From CALOCN01 sp942491735 (GTDB lineage Bacteria > Eisenbacteria > RBG-16-71-46 > JABDJR01), in the NCBI GenBank assembly GCA_942491735.1, contig CALOCN010000014.1, positions 744,001 through 808,000 of the forward strand: a stretch of DNA of 64,000 bases, given 5' to 3'. The stretch's first letter is position 1, and each line of letters begins with the position of its first letter. Below the pieces are notes generated by a model that was not told the origin of the DNA, ran no database searches, and saw nothing but the letters and a program-made list of their open reading frames with translations. Positions 54,791 to 63,663 of the stretch are shown here, piece after piece. A program made the position numbers and the translations under genes.

Positions 54791-56299
54791 TCAGAGCGGA
54801 ATGCGGTCTCCGCTGTCCAGACGAACCACCGGTTTGGGTCCCGGGCAGGGGAGTCCGGCCGAGGGAAACGCCTCGAACTCGACCACCCCGATCGTCTCGC
54901 CGTTCCTGAGCAGGGAGCCCTGGGCCTGCCAGAACTCCGGCTCGGCCACCTGATTGTTGCTACAGGTCCCGCGCACGAACAGGTTCTGAAGCGTGTAGGT
55001 GTCCCCGCCGATCATCAGGGTGCTGGTGTTGGACTGCTTCCACTGTTCCACCGCATTGCTGACCGAAAGGAATCGGTACTCGTATTCCTCGTTCACCGTG
55101 CTGGAGGCGTTGGCGCTGCTGAGCGTCCCCTGGACCGTCTCCAGGCTGGTGTAGTCCACGTTGCCGCCGCTGAAGTCCGCGCTCACCTGCCCCGCATTGA
55201 CCAGGTTGAGGGTCGCGACGACCCCGTTGAAGGTCAGCGTGCCGGTGATCGTCCGGTGGAACTCGGTCACGCCCGCCGCGCCGGTCAGGCCGCTCACCAG
55301 CGCCGGGGCGCCGCTGCGGCTCTGGATGCGCAGGTCGAACGCCCCCGGTGAGGTGGCGGTCACATCCAGGTTGGAATGGAAGTCGCGGAAGCTCTCCCAG
55401 TCGGTGAAGTCGCCCTCGAAGGCGTTGACCGCGAGCTCGAGCCGCGATCCGTCGTGGAAGAGAACGACCAGACGGTCCTGCGGTGTCGCGCTCCAGGTGA
55501 AGTCGTCGGAATCGGGGCCGGCCTGGGTGAGGGTTCCGGTGACGGTGAGCGTTCCGCCGTTCTGGATACTGGCCTCGAACACGGCGCGGGCCGTGGTCTC
55601 CACCCCGTCCGCGCCCAACGCCGCACCGGCCCGGGTCCCCGAGTAGGCCTCGGCCACCGCCGCGCCCAGGGTGGCGCCGGCCCCGGGGTCGGTCAGGGCG
55701 AAGGTGATGCTGGCCGATCGCGACGGGTCGGCCACGCTGGTCGCGGTGACCATGGCGCTGGCCGGGTTGGGGAGTGCACCGGGTGCGGTGTACACCCCCT
55801 GGTCGGTGATGGTGCCGAACGCGCTGCCGCCGGTGACGCTCCAGGTCACGGCAGTGTTCGCGGTGCCGGTAACGGTGGCGGTGAAGGTGACCGAGCCGTT
55901 CAGGGGCACGCTCGAGACCATGGGGGTGAGGTCGACCAGGACACCTACGTTGTCGACCGTGACCATCACCGCATCGGTGGCCGTTCCGCCTCCCCCCTCC
56001 GCCTCGACGGAGACGGTGTGCGAACCCTCGCCCGCCGCGACGGTGTTCCAGGGCACGCTGTAGGGGGCCGACGTGTCCTCGGCCAGGAACACCCCGTCGA
56101 TCAGGAAGCGGACCCGGTCCGCGTTGGTCGCGGTGGCGATGACGGACAACGTGCCCCCCACCGTAGCGCCGTTGACCGGAGCGGTCAGGGTCACGGTCGG
56201 GGCCGGAACGCCGGTGCCCCCCTCGTCCCCACCGCCACAACCGAAGCCGATCAGGGCCAAGAGGCACGCGGTCACGGGGAGTCGGCCGGCTCGCTGCAT
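54791..56299 (-). CDS. Exported lipoprotein with two Ig-like domains and a C-terminal beta domain
   Basis: 502 aa. Signal with lipobox GFGCGGGDEGG. Residues 35-110: Ig-like domain TVTLTAPVNGATVGGTLSVIATATNADRVRFLIDG. Residues 118-205: a Big-type domain (PLNGSVTFTATVTGTANTAVTWSVTGG). The rest has a repeated GTLTVTGTL, ATLNLVN beta pattern and a CxC-containing end (GTCSNNQ). Binding or adhesive surface protein. It follows the cohesin-like gene with one base between, as the last member of the protease operon. Confidence 0.83.
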   Translation of the reverse strand: MQRAGRLPVTACLLALIGFGCGGGDEGGTGVPAPTVTLTAPVNGATVGGTLSVIATATNADRVRFLIDGVFLAEDTSAPYSVPWNTVAAGEGSHTVSVEAEGGGGTATDAVMVTVDNVGVLVDLTPMVSSVPLNGSVTFTATVTGTANTAVTWSVTGGSAFGTITDQGVYTAPGALPNPASAMVTATSVADPSRSASITFALTDPGAGATLGAAVAEAYSGTRAGAALGADGVETTARAVFEASIQNGGTLTVTGTLTQAGPDSDDFTWSATPQDRLVVLFHDGSRLELAVNAFEGDFTDWESFRDFHSNLDVTATSPGAFDLRIQSRSGAPALVSGLTGAAGVTEFHRTITGTLTFNGVVATLNLVNAGQVSADFSGGNVDYTSLETVQGTLSSANASSTVNEEYEYRFLSVSNAVEQWKQSNTSTLMIGGDTYTLQNLFVRGTCSNNQVAEPEFWQAQGSLLRNGETIGVVEFEAFPSAGLPCPGPKPVVRLDSGDRIPL

Positions 56300-56300
56300 T

Positions 56301-57974
56301 CTAGTCTCCTATCTTCACCACGCGTCGGGTGAGTGCTCCGGAGGAGCCCTGGATACGGAAGAAGTAGATCCCGCCGGGGGCGACCGCTCCGGCCTCGGTG
56401 CGCCCGTCCCATTGGATTTCGCCCAGGCCCCGGGTTTCCAGGTGACGGATCACCCGCCCGCGGATGTCCACCACGGTTGCGCTGACCGCGCCTTCGACAC
56501 CGGACAGTTTCAGGGCGGCTCCCGCCCGGGTGGGATTGGGGTAGGGCTGACTGGCCCGGATCCCGCTCCCGATCGTGGTCTCGACCGGCCCGAACCGTTG
56601 CACGGAGCCGTCGCGGGCCACCGCTTCCAGCCAGTAGCGGTAGGAGGCTCCGGGGGCGGCGGTTCGGTCCAGATACTCGGAGGCCGTGGCGGCGAGAAGA
56701 CCCGCATGCAATGCCCCGACATCGTCGCGCAGCACGCGATATCCCGCGTGGGCGCCGTCCGTGACCGCCTGCCAGGAGATCCTGGCCCCGTCTCCGGTAT
56801 CCTGGGCGTCGAGGCTGAGCAACCGTACCGGGGTGAGGACCGCGCCGGTGGTGGCGACCGACAGCGCGTTCCCGTCCGGGTCGCTGGCCTCCGCGTCGAT
56901 AAAGGTCAGGTTCGCGTCCCCGGTGAGGATGCCGCTCATCTGGAACCGCACCGTGCACAGGGTTCCGCTGGCCGCGTTTGCGGAGCCCCCGGCGCTGTTG
57001 AAGTAGATCACCCGGAGTTCGCCGTCGATCGCGGTGTTGTTCTCCAGGCTCAATCCGCCCAGGAGACCCGCGTCGGTGACCGACACGATATCGGCCTGCT
57101 GGCCATCGAAGGCGAGCCCGAACTGGATGCCTCCCAGGGCAACATTGCTGGACAGGGTGACCGGGACGTCGACGGTCTGGCCGGCCGACGCGTCGAAATC
57201 GGTCGGGATGGACAGGGTGATCTGAGCCGCCGTGGTCAGGGTGAAGTTGGCGTCGCTGGCGTCCTGGGTCGAGAGATCGCCGCTGTCGGTGACCGTGGCC
57301 CGGACCCGGGTCTGCGAGCCCAATGGGCCGGCAACGGTCCAGGCGAAGGAACCCGTGTTGGTGAGCCCCGAAGCCAGGGGGGACCAGCTTCCGCCCCCGT
57401 TCGTGCTCAGCTCCAGGTCCACCGCAAGCGTGGATCCGTCCTCGGTGTCCGAGGCGGTCCAGGTGATGTTGCGCACCGAACCGACCGGCCAACTCTCGCC
57501 CCCATTGGGTGCGGTCAGGGTGACCGACGGCGGGGTGTTCTGGTTGAGTGGCGTGTAGGTCGCGGTCAGAACGTAGCTGTCGAACTCGTTGAACCCGATG
57601 AACGAGCCCACCAGGACGTAGAACCGGCCCGGCCCATCGGACACCAGGTTGAGGATCTCGTTCTCGTTGTCGGAGTTGTCGGAGAGGCAGACGTCACAGG
57701 CGAGATCCCCGTTGATGTCGGTGACCGCCAGGTCGTAGTCCGTGCCGAAGGGAATTCCGGTGAGGGTAATGATCACCGGTCCGGCGTCGACGTCGATGAA
57801 GAAGAAGTCGAGATCGGAGAGGGAGGAAATGAACGACTCCACCGCGACCCCGCTCGGGAGTTCACTGGCCTGCTGCGGGGTGTCGTTGGGTTCGAAGGTA
57901 TCGGCCATGACGGGGGAAGCCGGCAGGGCCAGGAGCGCGGTGACGAGCAGGGCGAGGGGAATGTGGCGCATCAT
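56301..57974 (-). CDS. Secreted PPC/Ig/cohesin-like protein with FlgD-like sorting domain
   Basis: 557 aa. Signal peptide to MADTFEPND. PPC-type N-domain (EPNDTPQQASELPSG... YDLAVTDINGD... YVLTATY). Kre9/Ig-like domain with PNGGESWPVGSVRNITWTASD. Residues about 250-380 resemble a cohesin fold: SAGQTVDVPVTLSSNV, GIQFGLAFDG, LCTVRFQMSG. A fibronectin-like stretch (RISWQAVTDGAHAGYRVLRDD) precedes the terminal FlgD-like domain (SQPYPNPTRAG, VVDIRGRVIRHL, WDGRTEAG, GGIYFFRI). Immediately downstream of the dockerin-bearing protease. Confidence 0.85.
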   Translation of the reverse strand: MMRHIPLALLVTALLALPASPVMADTFEPNDTPQQASELPSGVAVESFISSLSDLDFFFIDVDAGPVIITLTGIPFGTDYDLAVTDINGDLACDVCLSDNSDNENEILNLVSDGPGRFYVLVGSFIGFNEFDSYVLTATYTPLNQNTPPSVTLTAPNGGESWPVGSVRNITWTASDTEDGSTLAVDLELSTNGGGSWSPLASGLTNTGSFAWTVAGPLGSQTRVRATVTDSGDLSTQDASDANFTLTTAAQITLSIPTDFDASAGQTVDVPVTLSSNVALGGIQFGLAFDGQQADIVSVTDAGLLGGLSLENNTAIDGELRVIYFNSAGGSANAASGTLCTVRFQMSGILTGDANLTFIDAEASDPDGNALSVATTGAVLTPVRLLSLDAQDTGDGARISWQAVTDGAHAGYRVLRDDVGALHAGLLAATASEYLDRTAAPGASYRYWLEAVARDGSVQRFGPVETTIGSGIRASQPYPNPTRAGAALKLSGVEGAVSATVVDIRGRVIRHLETRGLGEIQWDGRTEAGAVAPGGIYFFRIQGSSGALTRRVVKIGD

Positions 57975-57977
57975 GGC

Positions 57978-60737
57978 TTAACCCTCCACCACGAGCTTGC
58001 GGGTTTCCACGCTGCGGGGCGTGGCCAACCTCAGGAAGTAGACGCCGGCCGCCGCGGGTCGCCCCGACTGGTCACGGCCATCCCAGGTCGTTTCGCCGGC
58101 TCCGGCCGGGAGCGAACCATCGTGCAGGACGCGTACCGTCCGGCCCTGCAGGTCGAACAGTTCCAGTCGTGCGGTGGTGGGCTCCAGGAGCCGCCAGCTG
58201 ATGCGGGTGCCCTCCACCACCGGATTGGGAGCCGCCCCGAGATGGCGTATCAGGGGTAACGGGGGGGCACCGTCGATCCGCAGCTCGCGAAGGAAACCGC
58301 CCGGGTCCGACGCGATGGCCGTGGTGAGACGGGGGGGCTCGGTGGGGCTGGCCCCCGGTCCGAGCGGAGCGATCAGGGTGAGTCCCCCGGAGGGAAGCGC
58401 ACCGGTCAGGGAGTAGACGAGAACCCGCAGTTGGTCGCCGACCGCGTGCGCGGAAACCCGGGCGGCGTCGGTCGGGATGATCCGCACGTCCTCGGCGCGC
58501 CAGCCCGCGGCCGGAAGTTCGATGGCGAGCTGGGCTCCGGTCAAGGCGTCGCCGCGCAGGTTGACCGCCACTTCCCATCCTCCGTCTCCGCCTTGCGGAT
58601 GTCCCAGGGTCACGAACGCGGGATCGAGGCCGGGGCGCGGCGAGGACGGGGTGTCGGTCTTGAGGATGAAGGCGACTATGCGGGAAACGTCCTGGATGTT
58701 GAGCACCCCGTCCCCCCCGCCCGGGGGGAACACATCGGCGCGAGAGCGCTCACTGGTGGAGAGCGGATTCCCGGTGGGGTCGACCACGTGATTCACGAGG
58801 CTCACCACGTCGGCAACGCCGGCGGTGCCGCTGCCGTCCACGTCACCGGTGGCGGCCGTTCCGGATCCGCCGTCCACCGCGGCCACGGCCGCCTGGGCAT
58901 CGATCTTCCCGTTGGCGAAGACCGGGTTCCACACGCTCCCCGTGAACCCATCGGTGCGCGCGGACTGGTTGAGGAGGGTCTTGACCTGGGACGGATCGAG
59001 GGTCCCGTTCTTCTCGAGCATGAGCGCCACCACGCCCGCGGTGAACGGCGTGGCCATGCTCGTCCCCTGGGTCGCGTAGTACTTGTTTCCCGGAAGCTTG
59101 ACCGAACTGGGGCTATTCACGTCGTCCAGGGAAAAGGCCGAGACGATGGCCATGCCGGGGGCGGTGATGTCGGGCTTTTCCCTGCCGTCCCGGGTGGGGC
59201 CGATCGAGGAGAACGGGGCGATGCCACCGATGGGGGCGGTGCCCCAGTCGCCGGCATAGCTCTGCGTTCCGTCCTGGGACGGCCAGGAGTTGCGGGTCTT
59301 GTACGCCCCCACCGTAACCGCTTGGGCCGCGGTGGACGGCATGCCCAGGGAGTGGCTCTGGTCGCTGTTGTTGAATCCGGTCGTCATGCTGGAGAAGACC
59401 TTCCAGGCATGGGCCGTCCCCGATCCTCCGGACACGTTGATGATCCAGTCGCCGGATCGGAACGCGGTGCCGGCCTGATCGTCGATCTGGATGATGACCT
59501 CGCGGTCCCCGTTGAACGGGTTGGCACCCTGCGGCGCGTTGTCGATGATGATCGCGCCGTCCGCGGTGTTCTGGCCGAACTGCCCGCCGTCGGCGATGGG
59601 GCCGGAAGTGGCCCCGGTGGGTCCGGTGACGGTGATGGTGGCGGGACCGTCGAGCCACAGGTCGATCAGGGCGACATCGTCGCCGGCCTGGGGATTCGCC
59701 TGGTATTCCAGGACGCGGAACACCAGGTTGGTGTTGGACGCGGGGCCGGAGTCGCTGAGGAAATCGCTGCCTTCGTTGCCGGCCGCGATGCAGAAGATCA
59801 CCCCGCTCCCCGACAGTTGGTCCACCAGGCGCTCCTGGGCGGAAGTCCCGTCGTGGGGTCCGAAATGACCTCCGAGGGACATGTTGACCACCAGGGGCTG
59901 TCCCAGGGTCTGGGCCTTGCCGACGATCCAGTTCATGGCATCGATCGTCTTGTCCTCGGGGAAGCCCCCCGAGGCGTCGTCGAAGGGCTTGGCGAACAGG
60001 ATGTCGGACTGGTACGCCACGCCGCGGTACTGTCCGGCCGAGGCGGCCCCGTTGCCCGCGGCCATCCCGGTGACGTGGGTTCCGTGGCCCGACTTGTCGA
60101 CCTCGGCCACGGTGTTCCCACCGGAAAGGGTGCTGTTGATCTCGGCTTCCGTGTACTCCCGCCCGGCCCCGAAACCGGGTGGAGGGGAGCCGGTGGTGGC
60201 AAACAGGTCGTAGAGGGCCTTGATCCGGGTGGTGGCTCCGTTGCGGAAATCCTCGTGACGGAAATAGACCCCGCTGTCGATGACACCCACCAGCACGCCG
60301 TCTCCGGTGAAGGCGGGAGCGCCGTTCCAGACCGCGTCGACGTTCGCCTCGGGGACGGCGATATCCAGGGACGGGTAGGCCAAGCGCGCCGCCTGCACGT
60401 AGCGGATCCCGGGAACGGCGGCGAGGTCGGGAAGGCTGGAGACGGGGAGGCGCGCGGTGGCGATCCCGTGGGAGAACGATCCGACGGTGAGGCCGGGAAT
60501 CGTTCCGAGATCAGGCAGGAGATCGCCCTCCACATGGAGAATGACTCCCACTCGACGCTCCAGGCCTGGGGAGGACTCGAGCGCAATGAGGCGATCCAGG
60601 GCCAGCCGTACCCTTGCCGATCCAGGCGACCGGCTTGCCGAGAGCCCTTCCAGCAGCGGGTCCAGTTGGGCCGCTCCGGCGGGACCCGCCAGAAGGAGCA
60701 GGACAAGGGAGATCCACACGGGGCGAAACGGCTTCAT
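57978..60737 (-). CDS. S8 family subtilisin-like protease with dockerin-like pair and FlgD-like C-terminus
   Basis: 919 aa. Signal ends near AGAAQ. Triad D154 (GVIDSG), H218 (SGHGTHVTG) and S560 (GTSMATP). A PA-domain-like insertion occupies about 330-420. After the catalytic domain a dockerin-like calcium pair: GDVDGSGTAGVADVVSLVNHVVD and GGGDGVLNIQDVSRIVAFIL (about 610-680). The C-terminal 90 residues form the FlgD-like domain (APNPVVEGTRI, LFDLQGRTVRVL, WDGRDQSG, GVYFLRL). Secreted protease whose dockerin could dock to the cohesin-like neighbour. Starts four bases after the lipoprotein stop. Confidence 0.92.
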   Translation of the reverse strand: MKPFRPVWISLVLLLLAGPAGAAQLDPLLEGLSASRSPGSARVRLALDRLIALESSPGLERRVGVILHVEGDLLPDLGTIPGLTVGSFSHGIATARLPVSSLPDLAAVPGIRYVQAARLAYPSLDIAVPEANVDAVWNGAPAFTGDGVLVGVIDSGVYFRHEDFRNGATTRIKALYDLFATTGSPPPGFGAGREYTEAEINSTLSGGNTVAEVDKSGHGTHVTGMAAGNGAASAGQYRGVAYQSDILFAKPFDDASGGFPEDKTIDAMNWIVGKAQTLGQPLVVNMSLGGHFGPHDGTSAQERLVDQLSGSGVIFCIAAGNEGSDFLSDSGPASNTNLVFRVLEYQANPQAGDDVALIDLWLDGPATITVTGPTGATSGPIADGGQFGQNTADGAIIIDNAPQGANPFNGDREVIIQIDDQAGTAFRSGDWIINVSGGSGTAHAWKVFSSMTTGFNNSDQSHSLGMPSTAAQAVTVGAYKTRNSWPSQDGTQSYAGDWGTAPIGGIAPFSSIGPTRDGREKPDITAPGMAIVSAFSLDDVNSPSSVKLPGNKYYATQGTSMATPFTAGVVALMLEKNGTLDPSQVKTLLNQSARTDGFTGSVWNPVFANGKIDAQAAVAAVDGGSGTAATGDVDGSGTAGVADVVSLVNHVVDPTGNPLSTSERSRADVFPPGGGDGVLNIQDVSRIVAFILKTDTPSSPRPGLDPAFVTLGHPQGGDGGWEVAVNLRGDALTGAQLAIELPAAGWRAEDVRIIPTDAARVSAHAVGDQLRVLVYSLTGALPSGGLTLIAPLGPGASPTEPPRLTTAIASDPGGFLRELRIDGAPPLPLIRHLGAAPNPVVEGTRISWRLLEPTTARLELFDLQGRTVRVLHDGSLPAGAGETTWDGRDQSGRPAAAGVYFLRLATPRSVETRKLVVEG

Positions 60738-60740
60738 GCT

Positions 60741-61328
60741 CTAGCCTCCTGAGGGTCGGAGTTGCCGGGGGGCGGACAGGGTCAGCAGTTCCGGCATCCC
60801 CAACACGGCAAGGATCCCGTTGAAGTCGGCGTTCACGGTAACGATCGGTCCCGCTATGGACCCGATGCCGATCCCGAGTTCGGTGAGACGCTCCCGAAGG
60901 TTCGGCGTTTCATCCTGGAAGGTCGCGATGGCGCTGATCGGCGTTTCCGTAGCGTCCCGCCAGGCGTCCAGAAGCTCTCCCCGCAGTCTGGGGTCCATCC
61001 GGGGAACGATCTCGAGGTCACCCCAGATCGAGGCTCGAACCACCTCGGGAGGGAGGACCGTTTCCCGCGCCTCGGGATTCACCTGGACGAGGGCGGCGGC
61101 GCCGCTGCGACCCAGTTGGGTGAAGCCGTCGGGGAGGTCGAGATCCACTCCGGGTTCCTCCACGGCGAGGGCGACGAGGAGGGTGGCTTCGGTGGGCAGG
61201 GCCTGCAGACGTTCCCGGGAGGGCTTGTCGAGGAGCGCGTCGAGTGCGCCCGTCCCCCCGCCGCAACCTGTGGCCATCAGCGGCAGCGTCCATGCGGCAA
61301 TCGATACCAGACAGCGTCGTAGGGACAA
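60741..61328 (-). CDS. Lipoprotein, possible S8 prodomain/I9-inhibitor-like partner
   Basis: 195 aa. Lipobox ATGCGGGTG after a hydrophobic signal. The mature sequence has two alpha/beta blocks; the last, FQDETPNLRERLTELGIGIGSIAGPIVTVNADFNGILAVLG, has the LxxLG.x.G...V.A......L..L pattern of subtilisin prodomains. It lies directly before the protease gene. The idea that it acts as an intermolecular chaperone or inhibitor is inference; similarity is weak. Confidence 0.6.
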   Translation of the reverse strand: MSLRRCLVSIAAWTLPLMATGCGGGTGALDALLDKPSRERLQALPTEATLLVALAVEEPGVDLDLPDGFTQLGRSGAAALVQVNPEARETVLPPEVVRASIWGDLEIVPRMDPRLRGELLDAWRDATETPISAIATFQDETPNLRERLTELGIGIGSIAGPIVTVNADFNGILAVLGMPELLTLSAPRQLRPSGG

Positions 61329-61413
61329 GGGGACCTCCCGATGAGAGTGGGATCGCTACGAAACACCCGGGCAGTCTAGTGCGACCGGGCCCCTCAGGGA
61401 AAGCCCGTTGCCG

Positions 61414-63549
61414 TCACTGGGCGCCCGGCTCCCATTCTTCCCGGAACCAGTCGATGCTGCGGTTGAACGTTTCCTGTGCCTGCGTTGTTTCGAAGTAGTA
61501 CATGGGGAAACCGAAGTACTGGATGCGCCCCTGGGTGCGGGCCGGATCGGGGTCGTGCCAGCGATACCCGGCCAGCCGTTGATGGAATGGGGACGACTGT
61601 TCGAACAGGATCGGTCCCGCGGCCCCGTATCCGTAGACCCGCTCGAGCTGGCCGCGGAACGCTTCGTCCCGGGTGGTCAGATCCTCCGGAAACACCTCGA
61701 CGAGGTGGATTCCTCCCAGGGCGAACTGAACCCGGTTCACTTTCTCCGGCGAGATGGTGAGGGGCGGGTAGACGGGGTCTTCACCCGACCACGGAAGCGC
61801 GCTCCACATCCGGTCCCGATCCCGGGGTCCGGTGCTGAGGGTCACGTTGTCCGTGCGCATCTTGAGCAGGTCCCAGGCGAAGTCCCCGGGAGCGAGGATC
61901 TTCGGGTAGGAGAGGTCGCTCCGACCCGCGGGGTGCAGGTCCATGGCCGCGACCCCCAGGTAGCCGTCGATCCACAGGGTGCCTCCACCCCGGAGATACA
62001 TGGCCATGTTGGGGGTCATGCGGGTCGCGTGCAGCAGGGAGGAGATGTTGAAGTGGTTGTTGGCGATGACATTCCAGACCAGCAACCGGTGTTGTCCCAG
62101 GAGTTCCAGGGAAGGGTGGGTCGCGGGGCGATTGAAATCGCCGTCACCGTGGACCTCGTGCTTGGCGAATCCGTCCGGGAAGCGCCCGGAGCCCTCGAAC
62201 AGGGTGGCCCAGAAGGCGTCGTTCTGCGGATCGCTCGGCGTCCCCACGTTGCGCGCGTCGTCGACCCAGAGGACCTCGTTCTCGAACGACATCCGGATGG
62301 AAGTGAAACGGAAGCGCTCCGTGGTGTGACGGCCCAGATCGTCCCGCACCTGCACGTACAGGGAATGGGGGCCCGGATCGGTGAAGAGGACGTCCGGCAC
62401 GATGGGGTGGTTGGTCCACGGGGACCAACCGTCTTCCTGGTCGGGATTTTCCAGGTCGACGCCCCAGCGGATTCCCTCGCAGACCCCACCATAGGATTCC
62501 GCGGAGCAGTGCACGGTAAACCGGAGGGACGTGGTGTTGGACACTTCGGCGAGGGAGGCCTCTCCCGCCGCCGGCTGCAACGCCCCCAGGGCGGGTTCGG
62601 AAATGGAAACGCTGGGACCGCGAACGCTGGAGCTGGTCGTGAAGCCGAAGACATTGCGACCCAACTCCAGGAACGGTTCCACCGGTCCCGCCTCGTCCAC
62701 CGCCACCACGGCGAAGTAGTATGCAATGTCGTCCCGCAGCGAGAGTTCGATCCGGGGCGAGAGGGCGGATATTTCGATCCACTCCGACGGGTCCGCGAAC
62801 TCATCCAGGGCCGGGGCATCCAGCAGCTCCGTCTGCAACGCCTCCTTGGTGGTGGTGATCAGCTTGTAGCGGTAGCCGGAGGGTCCCCGCGGATTGTCGG
62901 GGTCGTTCCCGTGGGGCACCACGCTGATCTCGCGCCCGGTGACCAGGCTTCGCGCCGAGATCCGCGGCGAAGCGATGACCGCGCTCGGGGTGACGGTTTC
63001 CGCGGTGGCGGCGATGCGGGCCGGAACCGACCTCAACCCGTCGTTGTCCACCGCCCGGATGTAGATGGCGTGCATCCCGGTGAAACGACCGGTCGGGTTC
63101 CCATTCGCGTCGGTTTCGGTGTCCGGAGTGGTCAAGGTGAACGTGCGTTCGGTTTCCTGGGTGTGGATCCAGTCGAAGGTCACGGTGCGGCCGCCCACGT
63201 CCTTGCTGACCCGGGTGCGATCGGGTCCCCCGTTGGTGCCCGGAAGGAAGATCTCGCTGATCGTCGGATCATCGGCGATCGGCGAGCCCAATTCGGCTTC
63301 GCTGAACTCGGGAGGAGGGTCCACCGCGATCCGGTAACCGGTCACGATCCCGTCGTGGTCCGCGGCGGTCCAGGTCGCGTGGAGCCGGAAGGGGTCGCCG
63401 GGCGACACGGTGGAGCCGGTCAGGGTCAGGGATGGGGGGGTGGGGAGGATCTCGAAATCCTCGGATTGCGATGAGCAGCCGGACACCAGGGCCACGCAGA
63501 GGCATGCGAGGCCTGTCCACGGCGCGATTGAGGGGAAGGCAGCCGTCAC
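61414..63549 (-). CDS. Large exported lipoprotein with fibronectin/Ig-like domains
   Basis: 711 aa from GTG 63549, eight bases after AAAGGA. Signal with lipobox ALVSGCSSQ. Several Ig/Fn3-type strands: HATWTAADHDGIVTGYRIAVDPP, AIYIRAVDNDGLRSVPARI, and IAYYFAVVAVDEAGPVEPF. The second half contains conserved aromatic-rich stretches (VLWVDDARN, LLVWNVIANNHFN, MYLRGGGTLWIDGYLG) that I cannot assign, and ends FNRSIDWFREEWEPGAQ. It may be a glycan-binding or protease-related surface protein. Divergent from ffh with a 114-base gap holding a short GAGCCC/GGGCTC hairpin (63573-63588). Confidence 0.78.
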   Translation of the reverse strand: MTAAFPSIAPWTGLACLCVALVSGCSSQSEDFEILPTPPSLTLTGSTVSPGDPFRLHATWTAADHDGIVTGYRIAVDPPPEFSEAELGSPIADDPTISEIFLPGTNGGPDRTRVSKDVGGRTVTFDWIHTQETERTFTLTTPDTETDANGNPTGRFTGMHAIYIRAVDNDGLRSVPARIAATAETVTPSAVIASPRISARSLVTGREISVVPHGNDPDNPRGPSGYRYKLITTTKEALQTELLDAPALDEFADPSEWIEISALSPRIELSLRDDIAYYFAVVAVDEAGPVEPFLELGRNVFGFTTSSSVRGPSVSISEPALGALQPAAGEASLAEVSNTTSLRFTVHCSAESYGGVCEGIRWGVDLENPDQEDGWSPWTNHPIVPDVLFTDPGPHSLYVQVRDDLGRHTTERFRFTSIRMSFENEVLWVDDARNVGTPSDPQNDAFWATLFEGSGRFPDGFAKHEVHGDGDFNRPATHPSLELLGQHRLLVWNVIANNHFNISSLLHATRMTPNMAMYLRGGGTLWIDGYLGVAAMDLHPAGRSDLSYPKILAPGDFAWDLLKMRTDNVTLSTGPRDRDRMWSALPWSGEDPVYPPLTISPEKVNRVQFALGGIHLVEVFPEDLTTRDEAFRGQLERVYGYGAAGPILFEQSSPFHQRLAGYRWHDPDPARTQGRIQYFGFPMYYFETTQAQETFNRSIDWFREEWEPGAQ

Positions 63550-63663
63550 GACGCCGGTCCTTTCGGGAGGATGAGCCCCCGCGGGCTCCGCTAGAGCAGT
63601 ATAGACAATGTCACTCCGGTCGGCTCGCAAGACCGGGGGGCGGCCGTCTGCTAGGATTCCAGC

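Noticed and set aside
55376..56332. Plus-strand frame opposite the Ig-like lipoprotein
   Set aside because: Low-complexity, no ribosome binding site and no recognisable domain; the minus-strand gene has clear signal peptide and domains.
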